DNA of 64,000 bases from Lysinibacillus louembei (GCF_033880585.1 NZ_CP137624.1:1108001-1172000), one strand, 5' to 3'; shown: positions 45,187 through 53,934, counted from the stretch's first letter. Program-made: numbers and translations. The notes: generated from the letters alone by a model not told the origin.

Positions 45187-46143
45187 ATGTTCACAATGTT
45201 TCAATCAAAAAAAGAAGATATTGAGCAATTTAAAGCAAAGATTGACGAATTAAATGCGCAGCTCGATAAAAAGGATCACGAGTTTCAAATTTTTTTAAAT
45301 GAATTACATAAAGAAATGATTTCAACAATTGAGCAGCATGATAAAGTAAATAACCAGCATGCTGTGTTAGGTCAAATGGTTGGCCGAATTTTAGAGGAAT
45401 TTAATAAAGTAGAAAATAGCACGATTCAATCTAATCATATTGCTGAGGATGCTTTAAGCAAGGGCAATACATTAATTTCTTCCTCCAATCAAATGGTTAC
45501 ATTATCAGCTGAAAGCAAGCAGGCTGTCCATGAAGTTGAGCAAGTAATTGATTCTTTAGGCGAGCAATCGCAAAAAACATCTGCAAGCATGAGTGATTTA
45601 AGCGAACGCTCTAAGCAAATTGCAGAAATCGTTAACGTGATTGGTGAAATCTCTAACCAGACCAATTTACTTGCTTTGAACGCATCCATTGAGGCAGCAA
45701 GAGCAGGTGAGCATGGTAAAGGCTTCTCGGTCGTTGCTGAGGAAGTGCGCAACTTAGCAGAAAGTACAAAAACAAGCACTGAGGACATTGCAAAATTAAC
45801 TAAGCAAATTGAAGAGCAAATTGCACAAGCTTATGAGAATAACAAAAATAATATGCAATTAGTAACAGCAGGCATCGAAAAAAGTGCAGCTACATCGACC
45901 CAAATTGATCAGCTATTACAAATTATTACGAATGTACAAAAGGGAATTAATGAACTATTAGGCTATATTAAAGATCAAAAAGTATCGAATGAAGATGTGA
46001 TGAATAAGTTTAAAATGACAACAACTTTATTTGATGACACGAATCGTGTACTAACAAATCATATCGATGAATCTGAAATCGTAACAAGAAAATTACTTGA
46101 GGCAGTAGAGCAAGTGAAGCATTATCATACATCAAAACATTGA
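45187..46143 (+). CDS. Soluble methyl-accepting chemotaxis protein
   Basis: A 318-residue cytoplasmic receptor with no membrane helix. After a coiled-coil start ([20 protein letters not shown]) comes a signalling domain with hairpin tip [20 protein letters not shown] (tail continues [20 protein letters not shown]). A sensor domain is not recognisable. The size and layout resemble B. subtilis YfmS. ATG 45187 follows GGGGTGATAGG. It lies between clpC and radA, where B. subtilis has no gene. The ligand is unknown. Confidence 0.9.
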   Translation: MFTMFQSKKEDIEQFKAKIDELNAQLDKKDHEFQIFLNELHKEMISTIEQHDKVNNQHAVLGQMVGRILEEFNKVENSTIQSNHIAEDALSKGNTLISSSNQMVTLSAESKQAVHEVEQVIDSLGEQSQKTSASMSDLSERSKQIAEIVNVIGEISNQTNLLALNASIEAARAGEHGKGFSVVAEEVRNLAESTKTSTEDIAKLTKQIEEQIAQAYENNKNNMQLVTAGIEKSAATSTQIDQLLQIITNVQKGINELLGYIKDQKVSNEDVMNKFKMTTTLFDDTNRVLTNHIDESEIVTRKLLEAVEQVKHYHTSKH

Positions 46144-46157
46144 TAGTGAGGAGAGAT

Positions 46158-46679
46158 ATGATGAAGCAACAAAAAATTGCGCATTTTTTAACACATCAAG
46201 TAGTTGAAGATATATATGATGAAGAGAATGTGCTGATTTGGATAGATTGGCGAGAGGCGGAAGAGGATTTAATTGATTACTTTAACGAGCAGCTGCCTAT
46301 GTCAGATCGAATTGATTGTGAAATCATAGAAATAGACAAGCCTAGAGGGGTAGATATTACCTTATCTCTCAAAGAAAAAAAGCTCACGATTCCTTTCGCT
46401 GATGATGTGACAGATCGAGATAGTGCTATTCGAGCAATGCAGGAAATGATTGCTCCTCACTATCAGATTCGTTGGTTTATAGAATCGTTAGGTGGAGATA
46501 CTCTAGCCTTTGTACTTCTTCCAACAGCACAATGGAATGAGCTAGAACGGCAGTTTGGTGAACGCAAAGTTCACTATTATTTCCATGTGATTGCAAAGGA
46601 TAGTACAATGTTTCAAATGGATTTTGATGAAGTATCAGCATTGCTTGAAGCTAGGGAGAAAGAATTGCCAAATATATAA
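46158..46679 (+). CDS. Hypothetical acidic protein, unrecognised
   Basis: A 173-residue soluble protein: VLIWIDWREAEEDLIDYFNE, IDKPRGVDITLSLKEKKLTI, and a segment around YQIRWFIESLGGDTLAFVLL with mixed alpha/beta character. No signal or membrane segment. No family recognised. AGTGAGGAGAG gives a good site for ATG 46158. It begins 15 bases after the chemoreceptor stop and is likely co-transcribed, so it may be an accessory of that receptor; this is inference from position. Confidence 0.6.
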   Translation: MMKQQKIAHFLTHQVVEDIYDEENVLIWIDWREAEEDLIDYFNEQLPMSDRIDCEIIEIDKPRGVDITLSLKEKKLTIPFADDVTDRDSAIRAMQEMIAPHYQIRWFIESLGGDTLAFVLLPTAQWNELERQFGERKVHYYFHVIAKDSTMFQMDFDEVSALLEAREKELPNI

Positions 46680-46683
46680 AATA

Positions 46684-46719
46684 AACAGCACTTAATGCGT
46701 TAGGCATTAGGTGTTTTTC
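46684..46719 (+). terminator. Terminator before radA
   Basis: AACAGCACTTAATGC / GCATTAGGTGTTT stem with one mismatch, then TTT. Confidence 0.7.
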
Positions 46720-46769
46720 ATGTAGCGATTAAACTTTGCTATAATAAAATAAAAAACATCGGAGGCATC

Positions 46770-48146
46770 ATGGCAAAAAAGAAAACAAAATTTACATGTA
46801 ATTCCTGTGGATATGAATCAGCAAAATGGATGGGGCGTTGTCCAGGATGTGGACAGTGGAATACGATGATGGAAGAGGTAGAGGTCATTGTGAAGGGACC
46901 TCGTGGCGCTTTCCAGCATTCTAATGCGACATTGCAAAAGGCCGTACCGATTATGTCAGTAGAAACAGAGGAAGAGTCTCGTATCATAACGGAAATGACA
47001 GAGTTAAATCGCGTGCTTGGTGGCGGTATTGTGGCGGGTTCACTTGTGTTAATCGGTGGCGATCCAGGTATAGGGAAATCAACTTTACTGCTACAAGTGT
47101 CTGCACTGTTATCTAATCGTGGGCAGCGTGTGCTATACATTTCTGGAGAGGAATCGATTCGTCAAACAAAGCTGCGCGCAGAGCGTTTGGGTGTTAAATC
47201 ACAGGAGCTGTATATTTATTCAGAGACAAATTTAGAGTTTTTAAATCAAACAATTGATGAAGTTCAGCCGAAATTTGTAGTGGTCGATTCGATTCAAACG
47301 GTGCATCATCCAGAGGTGACAAGTGCGCCTGGTAGCGTGTCGCAAGTTAGAGAATGTACTGCGGAGCTTATGCGCATTGCGAAAACGAAAAATATCGCCA
47401 TTTTCCTTGTAGGGCATGTGACGAAGGAAGGGCAAATTGCAGGACCGCGCCTTTTAGAGCATATGGTGGATACGGTGCTGTATTTTGAAGGAGAGCGTCA
47501 TCACAACCATCGCATTTTACGTAGCCAAAAAAACCGTTTTGGTTCAACAAATGAAATTGCGATTTTTGAAATGCTGCAGGCTGGCTTAAAGGAAGTGCTA
47601 AACCCATCTGAGCTATTTTTACAGGAGCGCTCACAAGGGGTAGCTGGTTCAACAATTGTCGCTTCGATGGAAGGTACGCGCCCAATTTTAGTTGAAATTC
47701 AATCGCTTATAACACCAACTAGCTTTAATTATCCGAAGCGTATGGCAACAGGAGTGGATCAAAACCGTGTCCAGTTATTAATGGCGGTTCTGGAAAAACG
47801 CATGGGTATGATGCTACAGGCACAGGACGCGTATATTAAGGTAGCGGGCGGAGTGAAACTGGATGAGCCTGCAATTGATTTAGCCGTTTTGACGTCCATT
47901 GTATCAAGCTTTAAAGATCAAGCTGTAAGAGCAACGGATTGCTTTATCGGAGAGGTCGGCTTAACAGGAGAGGTACGCCGTGTTTCTCGCATCGAGCAGC
48001 GTGTCCAGGAGGCGGCAAAGCTAGGCTTTCAGCGGGCCTTTATTCCAGCATCAAACATAGGTGGATGGGATTTCCCATCTGGTATTCAAGTTGTTGGTGT
48101 GGAAACAATTGGAGATAGCTTACGCCTCTGTTTTAACGAGCTCTAG
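46770..48146 (+). CDS. radA: RadA/Sms, DNA branch-migration ATPase
   Basis: A 458-residue protein: zinc finger with Cys10, Cys13, Cys24 and Cys27, Walker [10 protein letters not shown], the RadA-specific KNRFGSTNE motif, and a C-terminal Lon-protease-like domain ([20 protein letters not shown]). RadA drives branch migration in recombination and double-strand break repair. Start 46770 follows CGGAGG. In B. subtilis disA follows; here the next plus-strand gene is yacL and disA is missing. Confidence 0.96.
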   Translation: MAKKKTKFTCNSCGYESAKWMGRCPGCGQWNTMMEEVEVIVKGPRGAFQHSNATLQKAVPIMSVETEEESRIITEMTELNRVLGGGIVAGSLVLIGGDPGIGKSTLLLQVSALLSNRGQRVLYISGEESIRQTKLRAERLGVKSQELYIYSETNLEFLNQTIDEVQPKFVVVDSIQTVHHPEVTSAPGSVSQVRECTAELMRIAKTKNIAIFLVGHVTKEGQIAGPRLLEHMVDTVLYFEGERHHNHRILRSQKNRFGSTNEIAIFEMLQAGLKEVLNPSELFLQERSQGVAGSTIVASMEGTRPILVEIQSLITPTSFNYPKRMATGVDQNRVQLLMAVLEKRMGMMLQAQDAYIKVAGGVKLDEPAIDLAVLTSIVSSFKDQAVRATDCFIGEVGLTGEVRRVSRIEQRVQEAAKLGFQRAFIPASNIGGWDFPSGIQVVGVETIGDSLRLCFNEL

Positions 48147-48151
48147 TCAGG

Positions 48152-48196
48152 GTGTCAGGCACACAAACAATTCTGAATTGTTTGTGTGCCTGACAC
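48152..48196. repeat. 45-base palindrome between convergent genes
   Basis: Two perfect 22-base arms (first arm begins GTGTCAGGCACACAAACA) mirror each other around a single T at 48174. It lies in the 51-base space between the radA stop and the DUF2812 stop and can fold on either strand, so it can act as a bidirectional terminator. A half copy is at 40387-40412. Confidence 0.85.
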
Positions 48197-48197
48197 T

Positions 48198-48740
48198 TTA
48201 TTCAAATAGCTGCTGCTGTTTTTCTAAGGCTTTTTTTCGTTGATATAATCGATAGATAGCAAGAGTGGTCAAGGCGGATACAATCATACAAAGGATGGCA
48301 GCAAAAAGGGATACATAGCTAAAGGCATCGTCTCTGTTTGCAGCATTGATAAAATTAACAATGCTGAAAATTACCATTGGAAGCAGGGTTAAAATGGAAA
48401 GCTTCAACCCTCTTTTCGTATAGGTTATTTTTGATGCATAATCCGAAAATAATTCATATGAACCGGCCGTTGCGTTCTTTCTTGTATAAATCCAACCACC
48501 GAACTGTTGAACAATAGTAATCCCACTCTCCTCTAAAAAGGTTATATATTCTTTCTGCGCCTTAACAGGCTGTCCATTGATTAATTCTAATCGGTAAATA
48601 TATTGTTGGCTCTCATCTTTGATAAATGTGTAAAAGCGTAACTGCATCTTTTGAAAATGCCAGCCCTGTGCGCTCATTTCGTTTAGCCAAGCTTCTTCTT
48701 TGGCATCATCCACAAAAAATCGATATATTGTCTTCTTCAT
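48198..48740 (-). CDS. DUF2812 membrane protein
   Basis: A 180-residue protein. The N-terminal half is the DUF2812 domain: YRFFVDDAKEEAWLNEMSAQ followed by GWHFQKMQLRFYTF; two hydrophobic helices at about 115-135 and 140-165 follow. DUF2812 genes typically sit directly behind PadR regulators, as here, with a 4-base overlap. Their role is unknown but they are thought to be regulated by or to work with that PadR protein. Monotopic or two-pass membrane location predicted. Confidence 0.88.
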   Translation of the reverse strand: MKKTIYRFFVDDAKEEAWLNEMSAQGWHFQKMQLRFYTFIKDESQQYIYRLELINGQPVKAQKEYITFLEESGITIVQQFGGWIYTRKNATAGSYELFSDYASKITYTKRGLKLSILTLLPMVIFSIVNFINAANRDDAFSYVSLFAAILCMIVSALTTLAIYRLYQRKKALEKQQQLFE

Positions 48741-49054
48741 TTCTCGTTTTCCCCCTTCGTTATGAGTAATCCGTTTTCATATAGCTCATGTAATCGTTGT
48801 ACTTCCTGCTCAACAATTGCCTTGCCTTCATCTGTAATGACATATTCCTTTTTACGTCCATCTTCTTCAAGTGGCATAATCCAGCTTTTCTTAACTAATG
48901 TTTGGATTGCACCATAGATGGTACCAGCACCAAGCTCTACTCGCCCCTTGCTCAGCTCTGAAACGAATTGCATAATTCCGTAGCCATGTCTCGGTTCGTA
49001 GAGAGCTAAAAGAATATAGTAAACCCCTTCTGTTAATGGGGAATGTTTCTCCAT
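48737..49054 (-). CDS. PadR-family transcriptional regulator
   Basis: A 105-residue winged-helix regulator: EGVYYILLALYEPRHGYGIM at the N-terminus, the recognition segment AGTIYGAIQTLVKKSWI and a wing with RKKEYVITDEGKAIVEQEV. PadR proteins repress until an inducer binds. ATG 49054 is eight bases after AGGAG; GTG 49063 is too close. It is upstream of and overlaps the DUF2812 gene. The promoter region carries an array of half-sites that should be its operator. Confidence 0.93.
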   Translation of the reverse strand: MEKHSPLTEGVYYILLALYEPRHGYGIMQFVSELSKGRVELGAGTIYGAIQTLVKKSWIMPLEEDGRKKEYVITDEGKAIVEQEVQRLHELYENGLLITKGENEK

Positions 49055-49090
49055 TGTAGTCACTCCTATCGTATGTCGTTATATCAGTTG

Positions 49091-49138
49091 TCGATATAAA
49101 TAATATATCGTGTGTCGATATATCTGTCAACGATATAT
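49091..49138 (-). promoter_or_regulatory. Putative PadR operator array
   Basis: ATATATCG (49103-49110) and CGATATAT (49116-49123) form a perfect inverted repeat with a 5-base spacer TGTGT. Further half-sites TCGATAT (49091-49097) and CGATATAT (49131-49138) flank it. The array lies just upstream of the PadR start, between divergent genes. Confidence 0.6.
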
Positions 49139-49219
49139 TTTTGAAAAATATTATAGGCTGTTCATCGCATTAAAACGCAGAACATTGTATAATTATTGTC
49201 AAGGAAAGGATGTGAAGGG

Positions 49220-50290
49220 ATGTTAAAGAAAATTATTCAAATTGCCTTTTTATTAATCGGAGGAACGTTAGGCTTTATTTTTTTACCGCCATTATATGAG
49301 TTTATGCATTTATCTTCTAATCCGTGGCTTGACAATCCGATTGTGTCGATTATTCTAGGGGCGAGTTTGTTATTTGTCTTGTCATTTTTATTATCTGACT
49401 ATTTTGTTAGGTTAATTGTTTGGATGGAGGAAGTGCTATTTAAGCTGCCAGTGGCTGATTTATTATTCGGTTCACTCGGCTTAATTGTCGGCTTGATTGT
49501 CGCATATTTTATCGGCTTTGCAGTGGAGCGTATTCCTGTTCCTGGTGTGGCAGAGGTGCTACCCGTAGTCTTTTCAATTATGCTCGGTTATTTAGGGTTC
49601 CGTATTGGCTTTAAGCAGAGGGAAGAGCTGTTGCAGCTATTTACCTCAAAAAATAGTGCGCAGAAAAAGAAATCAGCAATGCAGGAGGATGCAGCATTAT
49701 CAAAGCTCTTGGATACGAGTGTTATTATTGATGGACGTATTGCGGATATTTCAGCAACAGGCTTTGTGGAAGGTGCACTAGTTGTTCCGCAGTTTGTGTT
49801 AACTGAGCTGCAGCATATTGCAGATTCATCTGATACATTAAAGCGTACGCGTGGTCGCCGAGGCTTAGATATTTTAAAGAGACTACAGGATGAACGCGCA
49901 TCGCAAGTATTGATTGTAGATGATGATTTTGATGATGTGCAGGAGGTTGACCTAAAGCTTGTTCGCTTAGCAAAACAGCGCAATGCACAAATTTTAACGA
50001 ATGATTTTAATTTAAATAAAGTATGTGATTTACACAATGTGCAAGTATTAAATATTAATGATTTAGCAAATGCAGTGAAGCCTGTTGTCATTCCAGGTGA
50101 AGATATGCAGGTTGTCGTTATTAAGGATGGCAAGGAACATAACCAAGGTGTTGCCTATTTAGATGATGGCACGATGATTGTTGTAGAGGGTGGTCGTAGC
50201 TATATCGGGCAGGCGCTTACAGTGACGGTAACGAGCGTGCTACAAACATCAGCAGGGCGGATGATTTTTGCTAAGCCAAAAGAAAGTTAG
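49220..50290 (+). CDS. yacL: YacL-type membrane PIN-TRAM protein
   Basis: A 356-residue protein: four hydrophobic helices in residues 1-130, a PIN nuclease-like domain from about 160 (LLDTSVIIDGRIADI, LKRTRGRRGLDILK, ILTNDFNLNKVC with the acidic residues of the active site) and a C-terminal TRAM domain (DGKEHNQGVAYLDDGTMIVV). PIN domains cleave RNA; YacL itself has no proven target. Start at 49220. Position before ispD is as in Bacillus. Confidence 0.93.
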   Translation: MLKKIIQIAFLLIGGTLGFIFLPPLYEFMHLSSNPWLDNPIVSIILGASLLFVLSFLLSDYFVRLIVWMEEVLFKLPVADLLFGSLGLIVGLIVAYFIGFAVERIPVPGVAEVLPVVFSIMLGYLGFRIGFKQREELLQLFTSKNSAQKKKSAMQEDAALSKLLDTSVIIDGRIADISATGFVEGALVVPQFVLTELQHIADSSDTLKRTRGRRGLDILKRLQDERASQVLIVDDDFDDVQEVDLKLVRLAKQRNAQILTNDFNLNKVCDLHNVQVLNINDLANAVKPVVIPGEDMQVVVIKDGKEHNQGVAYLDDGTMIVVEGGRSYIGQALTVTVTSVLQTSAGRMIFAKPKES

Positions 50291-50301
50291 GAAGTGAGCG
50301 A

Positions 50302-50985
50302 ATGCAATATGAAGTAGTGTTACCTGCTGCAGGCAGTGGAAAGCGAATGGGGGCAGGGCAAAATAAATTGTTTTTGCCACTTTTAGAAAAACCTATTTTA
50401 GTACACACACTAGAAATATTTGAGCAGGATAATAATTGCACAGGTATTTGGCTAGCAGTAAAGCCTGAAGAAAAGGCTTTTATTGAAGGATTGCTTGAAC
50501 GCTATAGTATTACGAAAGTAAAAGGTTTACCTGCTGGTGGCGAGGAGCGACAGCATTCTGTTCATTCATGCTTGAAGGCGATGAAGCAGGTGGAAATCGT
50601 TCTAGTACATGATGCAGCTAGACCCTTTATTACCGAGGAAATTATTGCACAATTAGCGACAGTTGCTTATGAAAAAGGTGCAGCGATTGCTGGAGTTCGT
50701 GCGAAGGATACGATGAAAAAGGTACGTGGCACAGTAATTGCAGAAACGGTTGAGCGTGATAATTTATGGTCAATTCAGACACCACAGGCATTTCGCTTTG
50801 ATTTATTAGCGGAGGCTGCGGATGTGGCAGAAAAAGTTGGCTTTTTAGGTACAGATGAGGCTATGCTTGTGGAACGACTTGGACATGAGGTGCATATTGT
50901 TGAAAGCAGCTACGAGAATTTGAAAATGACGACACAAGAGGATTTATTATTCGGTGAAGCGATTTTACGTAAGCGTGCGCATTAA
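50302..50985 (+). CDS. ispD: 2-C-methyl-D-erythritol 4-phosphate cytidylyltransferase
   Basis: A 227-residue enzyme of the non-mevalonate isoprenoid pathway. VLPAAGSGKRMGAGQNKLFL is the CTP-binding loop, VHDAARPFI and the C-terminal TDEAMLVERLGHEVHIV are conserved. It transfers CMP from CTP to MEP. It starts 11 bases after yacL, with AAGTGAG as binding site, and ends at a bidirectional terminator. IspF lies 2.4 kb further on instead of directly after it as in B. subtilis. Confidence 0.95.
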   Translation: MQYEVVLPAAGSGKRMGAGQNKLFLPLLEKPILVHTLEIFEQDNNCTGIWLAVKPEEKAFIEGLLERYSITKVKGLPAGGEERQHSVHSCLKAMKQVEIVLVHDAARPFITEEIIAQLATVAYEKGAAIAGVRAKDTMKKVRGTVIAETVERDNLWSIQTPQAFRFDLLAEAADVAEKVGFLGTDEAMLVERLGHEVHIVESSYENLKMTTQEDLLFGEAILRKRAH

Positions 50986-51019
50986 AAATGAGGACTGGCA
51001 ATTGCCAGTCCTCATTTTT
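50984..51019. terminator. Bidirectional terminator between ispD and the reductase gene
   Basis: A perfect 36-base palindrome: AAAAATGAGGACTGGCAA and its reverse complement. T5 or A5 flanks serve both strands; it overlaps both stop codons. Confidence 0.9.
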
Positions 51020-52070
51020 AATTTTCTACTGGTGCAAAGCGTTCTTCAATAATTGCACGGTTCTTCTCTTTAAATAAATCGTTGTGTGAGGATACCATGC
51101 CGTAGCGATAAGCATCAGGCTCTAAGTATGTTTTAATTGAATTAACTGCATTCGCGGCATCTTGGAAAGTGCCAATAAGCAAGTTGACCTTGCCTTCAAA
51201 TGATAAAATATCACCTGCTGCGAAAATGCCAGGCTGTGCTGTTTCACCTGTCGCCTTGCCTTCAAAGTAATAGTCATCCTTTTTAGGAATAGCGATCGCT
51301 TGGTCAAATTCTAATGAGGCTTCATAATTGTAGCCGTGGCTGACAATGACCTCATCAATTGGGCGGACAATGCTTTCCTTTGTGATGGCATTTTCACATG
51401 TAACGAATTGAATAGCGGTTTTATCTGCATTAGATATGAGCTTTGTAATGGTTGTATTGCATTCAATTTTAACACCAGCATTGATTGCCTCTTGAATTGT
51501 TGCCTCATGAGCAGATAGTTTTTCCTTACGATAGATGACTGTAATGCTTTTAGCAAGTGGGCTAAGCTCTACTGCCCAATCAATAGCAGCGTTACCACCA
51601 CCAGAGATAATAATATCCTTGTTAACAAAGCGTTGGTATGATTGCACAGTATAATGTAGGTTGGCCATTTCATATTTTTCTGCGCCTTCTAAAGTAAGTT
51701 TCTGTGGATTAATAATGCCCCCACCTACAGCTAGCAGTATTGTTTTTGAATAATGAAGGCTACCATCAGCTGTGTGTATGATGAATAAATCATCTTGGCG
51801 CTCTACGAAGTCAACCTTTGTTCCTGTTAAAATAGTTGGGTCAAACACCTTTGCTTGCTCAACTAATTGCTTCACAAATTGTCCTCCAAGTACGGGAGGG
51901 TGGCCGCCAACATCCCAAATTAGCTTTTCAGGATAAAGTAGCACTTTCCCACCAAGCTCTTGCTGACTTTCAATCAGCTTCGTTTTTAGCCCACGCAACC
52001 CGCTGTAAAAAGCGCTGTACAATCCAGCTGGACCACCACCGATAATTGTTACATCATATATATTTTGCAT
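51018..52070 (-). CDS. Ferredoxin/flavodoxin-NADP reductase, YumC/IruO type
   Basis: A 350-residue thioredoxin-reductase-like flavoprotein without the CxxC redox pair. FAD site IIGGGPAGLYSAFYSG, NADPH site ISGGGNAAIDWAVEL and C-terminal FAD loop GIFAAGDI are present. YumC-type enzymes reduce ferredoxin or flavodoxin; IruO of Staphylococcus aureus, of the same family, is Fur-controlled and reduces haem-degrading IsdG/I and siderophores. A Fur box upstream suggests the second role here; no isd-like genes are in the window. It has been inserted between ispD and the cysE-like gene. Confidence 0.88.
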   Translation of the reverse strand: MQNIYDVTIIGGGPAGLYSAFYSGLRGLKTKLIESQQELGGKVLLYPEKLIWDVGGHPPVLGGQFVKQLVEQAKVFDPTILTGTKVDFVERQDDLFIIHTADGSLHYSKTILLAVGGGIINPQKLTLEGAEKYEMANLHYTVQSYQRFVNKDIIISGGGNAAIDWAVELSPLAKSITVIYRKEKLSAHEATIQEAINAGVKIECNTTITKLISNADKTAIQFVTCENAITKESIVRPIDEVIVSHGYNYEASLEFDQAIAIPKKDDYYFEGKATGETAQPGIFAAGDILSFEGKVNLLIGTFQDAANAVNSIKTYLEPDAYRYGMVSSHNDLFKEKNRAIIEERFAPVEN

Positions 52071-52110
52071 TTATGTCGCTCCATCCTTAATAAAATGGTA
52101 ATTTTTAATT

Positions 52111-52129
52111 GATAACGATTATCATTATT
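52111..52129 (-). promoter_or_regulatory. Fur box upstream of the reductase gene
   Basis: GATAACGATTATCATTATT matches 16 of 19 bases of the Fur consensus, 41 bases before the start codon of the minus-strand gene. Repression by Fur in iron-replete cells is expected. Confidence 0.78.
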
Positions 52130-52289
52130 GATTATTTTTTATCATAGCATGAAATTTTAGAAAAGAAAAGAGCAGTAGTAACAATAAGAGCCTACTTTAC
52201 GATAAAGCTCTGTAACTCATAATGGCTTGTTGAAAAGATTTAACAAACAGATGAAAATAAAACGAATTGTTGCAAACAGTCGTAATCTT

Positions 52290-52318
52290 TTGTAACCTTA
52301 TAAAAACACAAGTATTAT
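52290..52318 (+). promoter_or_regulatory. Sigma-A-type promoter of the serine acetyltransferase gene
   Basis: TTGTAA (52290-52295), 17 nt, TATTAT (52313-52318), about 40 bases before the start codon. Confidence 0.5.
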
Positions 52319-52358
52319 TATATGATTAATTAGAAAATTGAAGGGATGTTTTGTTGTT

Positions 52359-53300
52359 ATGAATTTAAATGAATGGCTGAATGAAAAAGTACCAGCAATT
52401 ACGAGCTCTTTAGATGATATAAATAAACAATATGTGGACATTGAAAATTCAATTGGCTTTGTTGGTCGTGACCAAATTTATAAAATTTTAGATAAATTTC
52501 ATGAAGTGTTGTTCCCAGGTATTTACACGACGCCACCGATTGATGAGGTACGTATTAATATCATAAGCAGCAATAAATTGCGTGAGGCTGCACTTGATTT
52601 ACGCGATATTATTGAAAAAGTGCTTATTTATAATATGGAAGATAGCGACCCAACGAAATGCGGTACTTATTGCCGTGACCATGCAGATAAAATTGTGATG
52701 AATTTAGTAGCGCGCTTCCCAATCATTCGCAAGGTGTTGCAAACGGATATTCAAGCTGCTTACAACGGAGATCCAGCGGCGCTATCAACAGAAGAGATTT
52801 TGCTAAGCTATCCATCAATTGTGGCAATGTTTATTCATCGTATTGCACATGAATTGTATGAAATGGGTGTGCAAATTGTACCGCGTATTATGTCAGAGCA
52901 TGCACATCGTTTAACGGGGATTGATATTCATCCTGGAGCATCGATTGGCGAATCCTTCTTTATCGACCACGGTACAGGGGTAGTAATTGGGGAGACGTGT
53001 ACGATTGGTAAAAATGTTAAGGTCTATCAAGGCGTAACGCTAGGGGCATTAAGCTTCCCGCTTGATGCGAATGGCAATCCGATTAAAGGCATTAAACGTC
53101 ATCCGAATATTGAGGACAATGTAGTTATTTATGCGGGTGCAACGATTTTAGGTGGAGAAACGACAATCGGTCATGATTCCGTATTAGGAAGTAACATTTG
53201 GTTGACGCATTCTGTGCCGCCATATTCTCGCGTTTATAATTCACAGCCATCACCGAATATTAGCAATAGCCAGATGAAAAATATTGAATACCATATTTAA
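52359..53300 (+). CDS. cysE: Serine O-acetyltransferase, long EpsC-like form
   Basis: A 313-residue enzyme: the N-terminal half is helical (SATase-like, with RIAHELYEMGVQIVPRIMSE), then a left-handed beta-helix of hexapeptide repeats: GIDIHPGASIGESFFIDHGT, VVIGETCTIGKNVKVYQGVT and IEDNVVIYAGATILGG. The catalytic His lies in IDHGTG. It acetylates serine for cysteine synthesis. It is about 95 residues longer than B. subtilis CysE (217). ATG 52359 follows GAAGGGATG. It is a single transcription unit upstream of ispF, not between gltX and cysS. Confidence 0.9.
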   Translation: MNLNEWLNEKVPAITSSLDDINKQYVDIENSIGFVGRDQIYKILDKFHEVLFPGIYTTPPIDEVRINIISSNKLREAALDLRDIIEKVLIYNMEDSDPTKCGTYCRDHADKIVMNLVARFPIIRKVLQTDIQAAYNGDPAALSTEEILLSYPSIVAMFIHRIAHELYEMGVQIVPRIMSEHAHRLTGIDIHPGASIGESFFIDHGTGVVIGETCTIGKNVKVYQGVTLGALSFPLDANGNPIKGIKRHPNIEDNVVIYAGATILGGETTIGHDSVLGSNIWLTHSVPPYSRVYNSQPSPNISNSQMKNIEYHI

Positions 53301-53309
53301 AGGTTTGTA

Positions 53310-53350
53310 GAGCGTATCTCAAAATGATATTTTTGGGCACGCTCTTTCCT
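53310..53350 (+). terminator. Terminator of the serine acetyltransferase gene
   Basis: GAGCGT / ACGCTC outer stem with CTCAAAA/TTTTGGG inside, followed by TTTCC. Confidence 0.7.
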
Positions 53351-53408
53351 ATTTCAACGGAAATTTTGGTATGATAGAAAGTAAATACGTAATTAAAGGA
53401 AGATGAAT

Positions 53409-53885
53409 ATGTTTCGAGTAGGACAAGGCTATGATGTACATGCATTTGCGGAAGGGCGCAAATTAATTTTAGGCGGTATTGAAATTCCGCATGAGCGAGG
53501 GCTTTTAGGACATTCAGATGCGGATGTTTTATTACACACAATTACGGATGCGGCGCTTGGCGCAATTGGTGAAGGTGATATCGGGCGTCATTTCCCTGAT
53601 ACAGACCCAGAGTGGAAGGATGCAGATTCAGCAAAATTACTGCAATATATTTGGAAAATCGTTGAAGAGAAAGGATATGTGCTAGGAAATGTAGATGCGA
53701 CAATTATGGCACAGCGTCCTAAAATGGCACCATATATTGAGCCGATGCGTAACCGAATTGCAGAGCTATTAAATGCGGATGCATCTCAGGTAAATGTCAA
53801 GGCTACAACGACAGAGAAGCTAGGCTTTGTTGGTCGTGAGGAAGGGATTGCGGCATTAGCAACAATTTTATTAATCAAAAAATAA
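53409..53885 (+). CDS. ispF: 2-C-methyl-D-erythritol 2,4-cyclodiphosphate synthase
   Basis: A 158-residue enzyme of the non-mevalonate pathway. The metal site is in GYDVHAF (Asp9, His11) and [17 protein letters not shown]; the cytidine-binding [13 protein letters not shown] and C-terminal [17 protein letters not shown] are conserved. The start at 53409 is seven bases after AAGGAAG and gives the usual 158-residue length; ATG 53403 is too close. It follows an independent cysE-type gene and precedes a terminator. Confidence 0.96.
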   Translation: MFRVGQGYDVHAFAEGRKLILGGIEIPHERGLLGHSDADVLLHTITDAALGAIGEGDIGRHFPDTDPEWKDADSAKLLQYIWKIVEEKGYVLGNVDATIMAQRPKMAPYIEPMRNRIAELLNADASQVNVKATTTEKLGFVGREEGIAALATILLIKK

Positions 53886-53892
53886 GCGATGG

Positions 53893-53934
53893 CTGCGAGG
53901 GAATGGTGTATTAGGCTTTTTCTCGCAGTTTTTT
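53893..53934 (+). terminator. Terminator between ispF and gltX
   Basis: CTGCGAG / CTCGCAG stem with a 22-base loop, followed by T6. Confidence 0.65.

Noticed and set aside
46739-47140. 133-codon minus-strand frame opposite radA
   Set aside because: Antisense of the RadA zinc finger and ATPase region; sense-strand assignment is certain.
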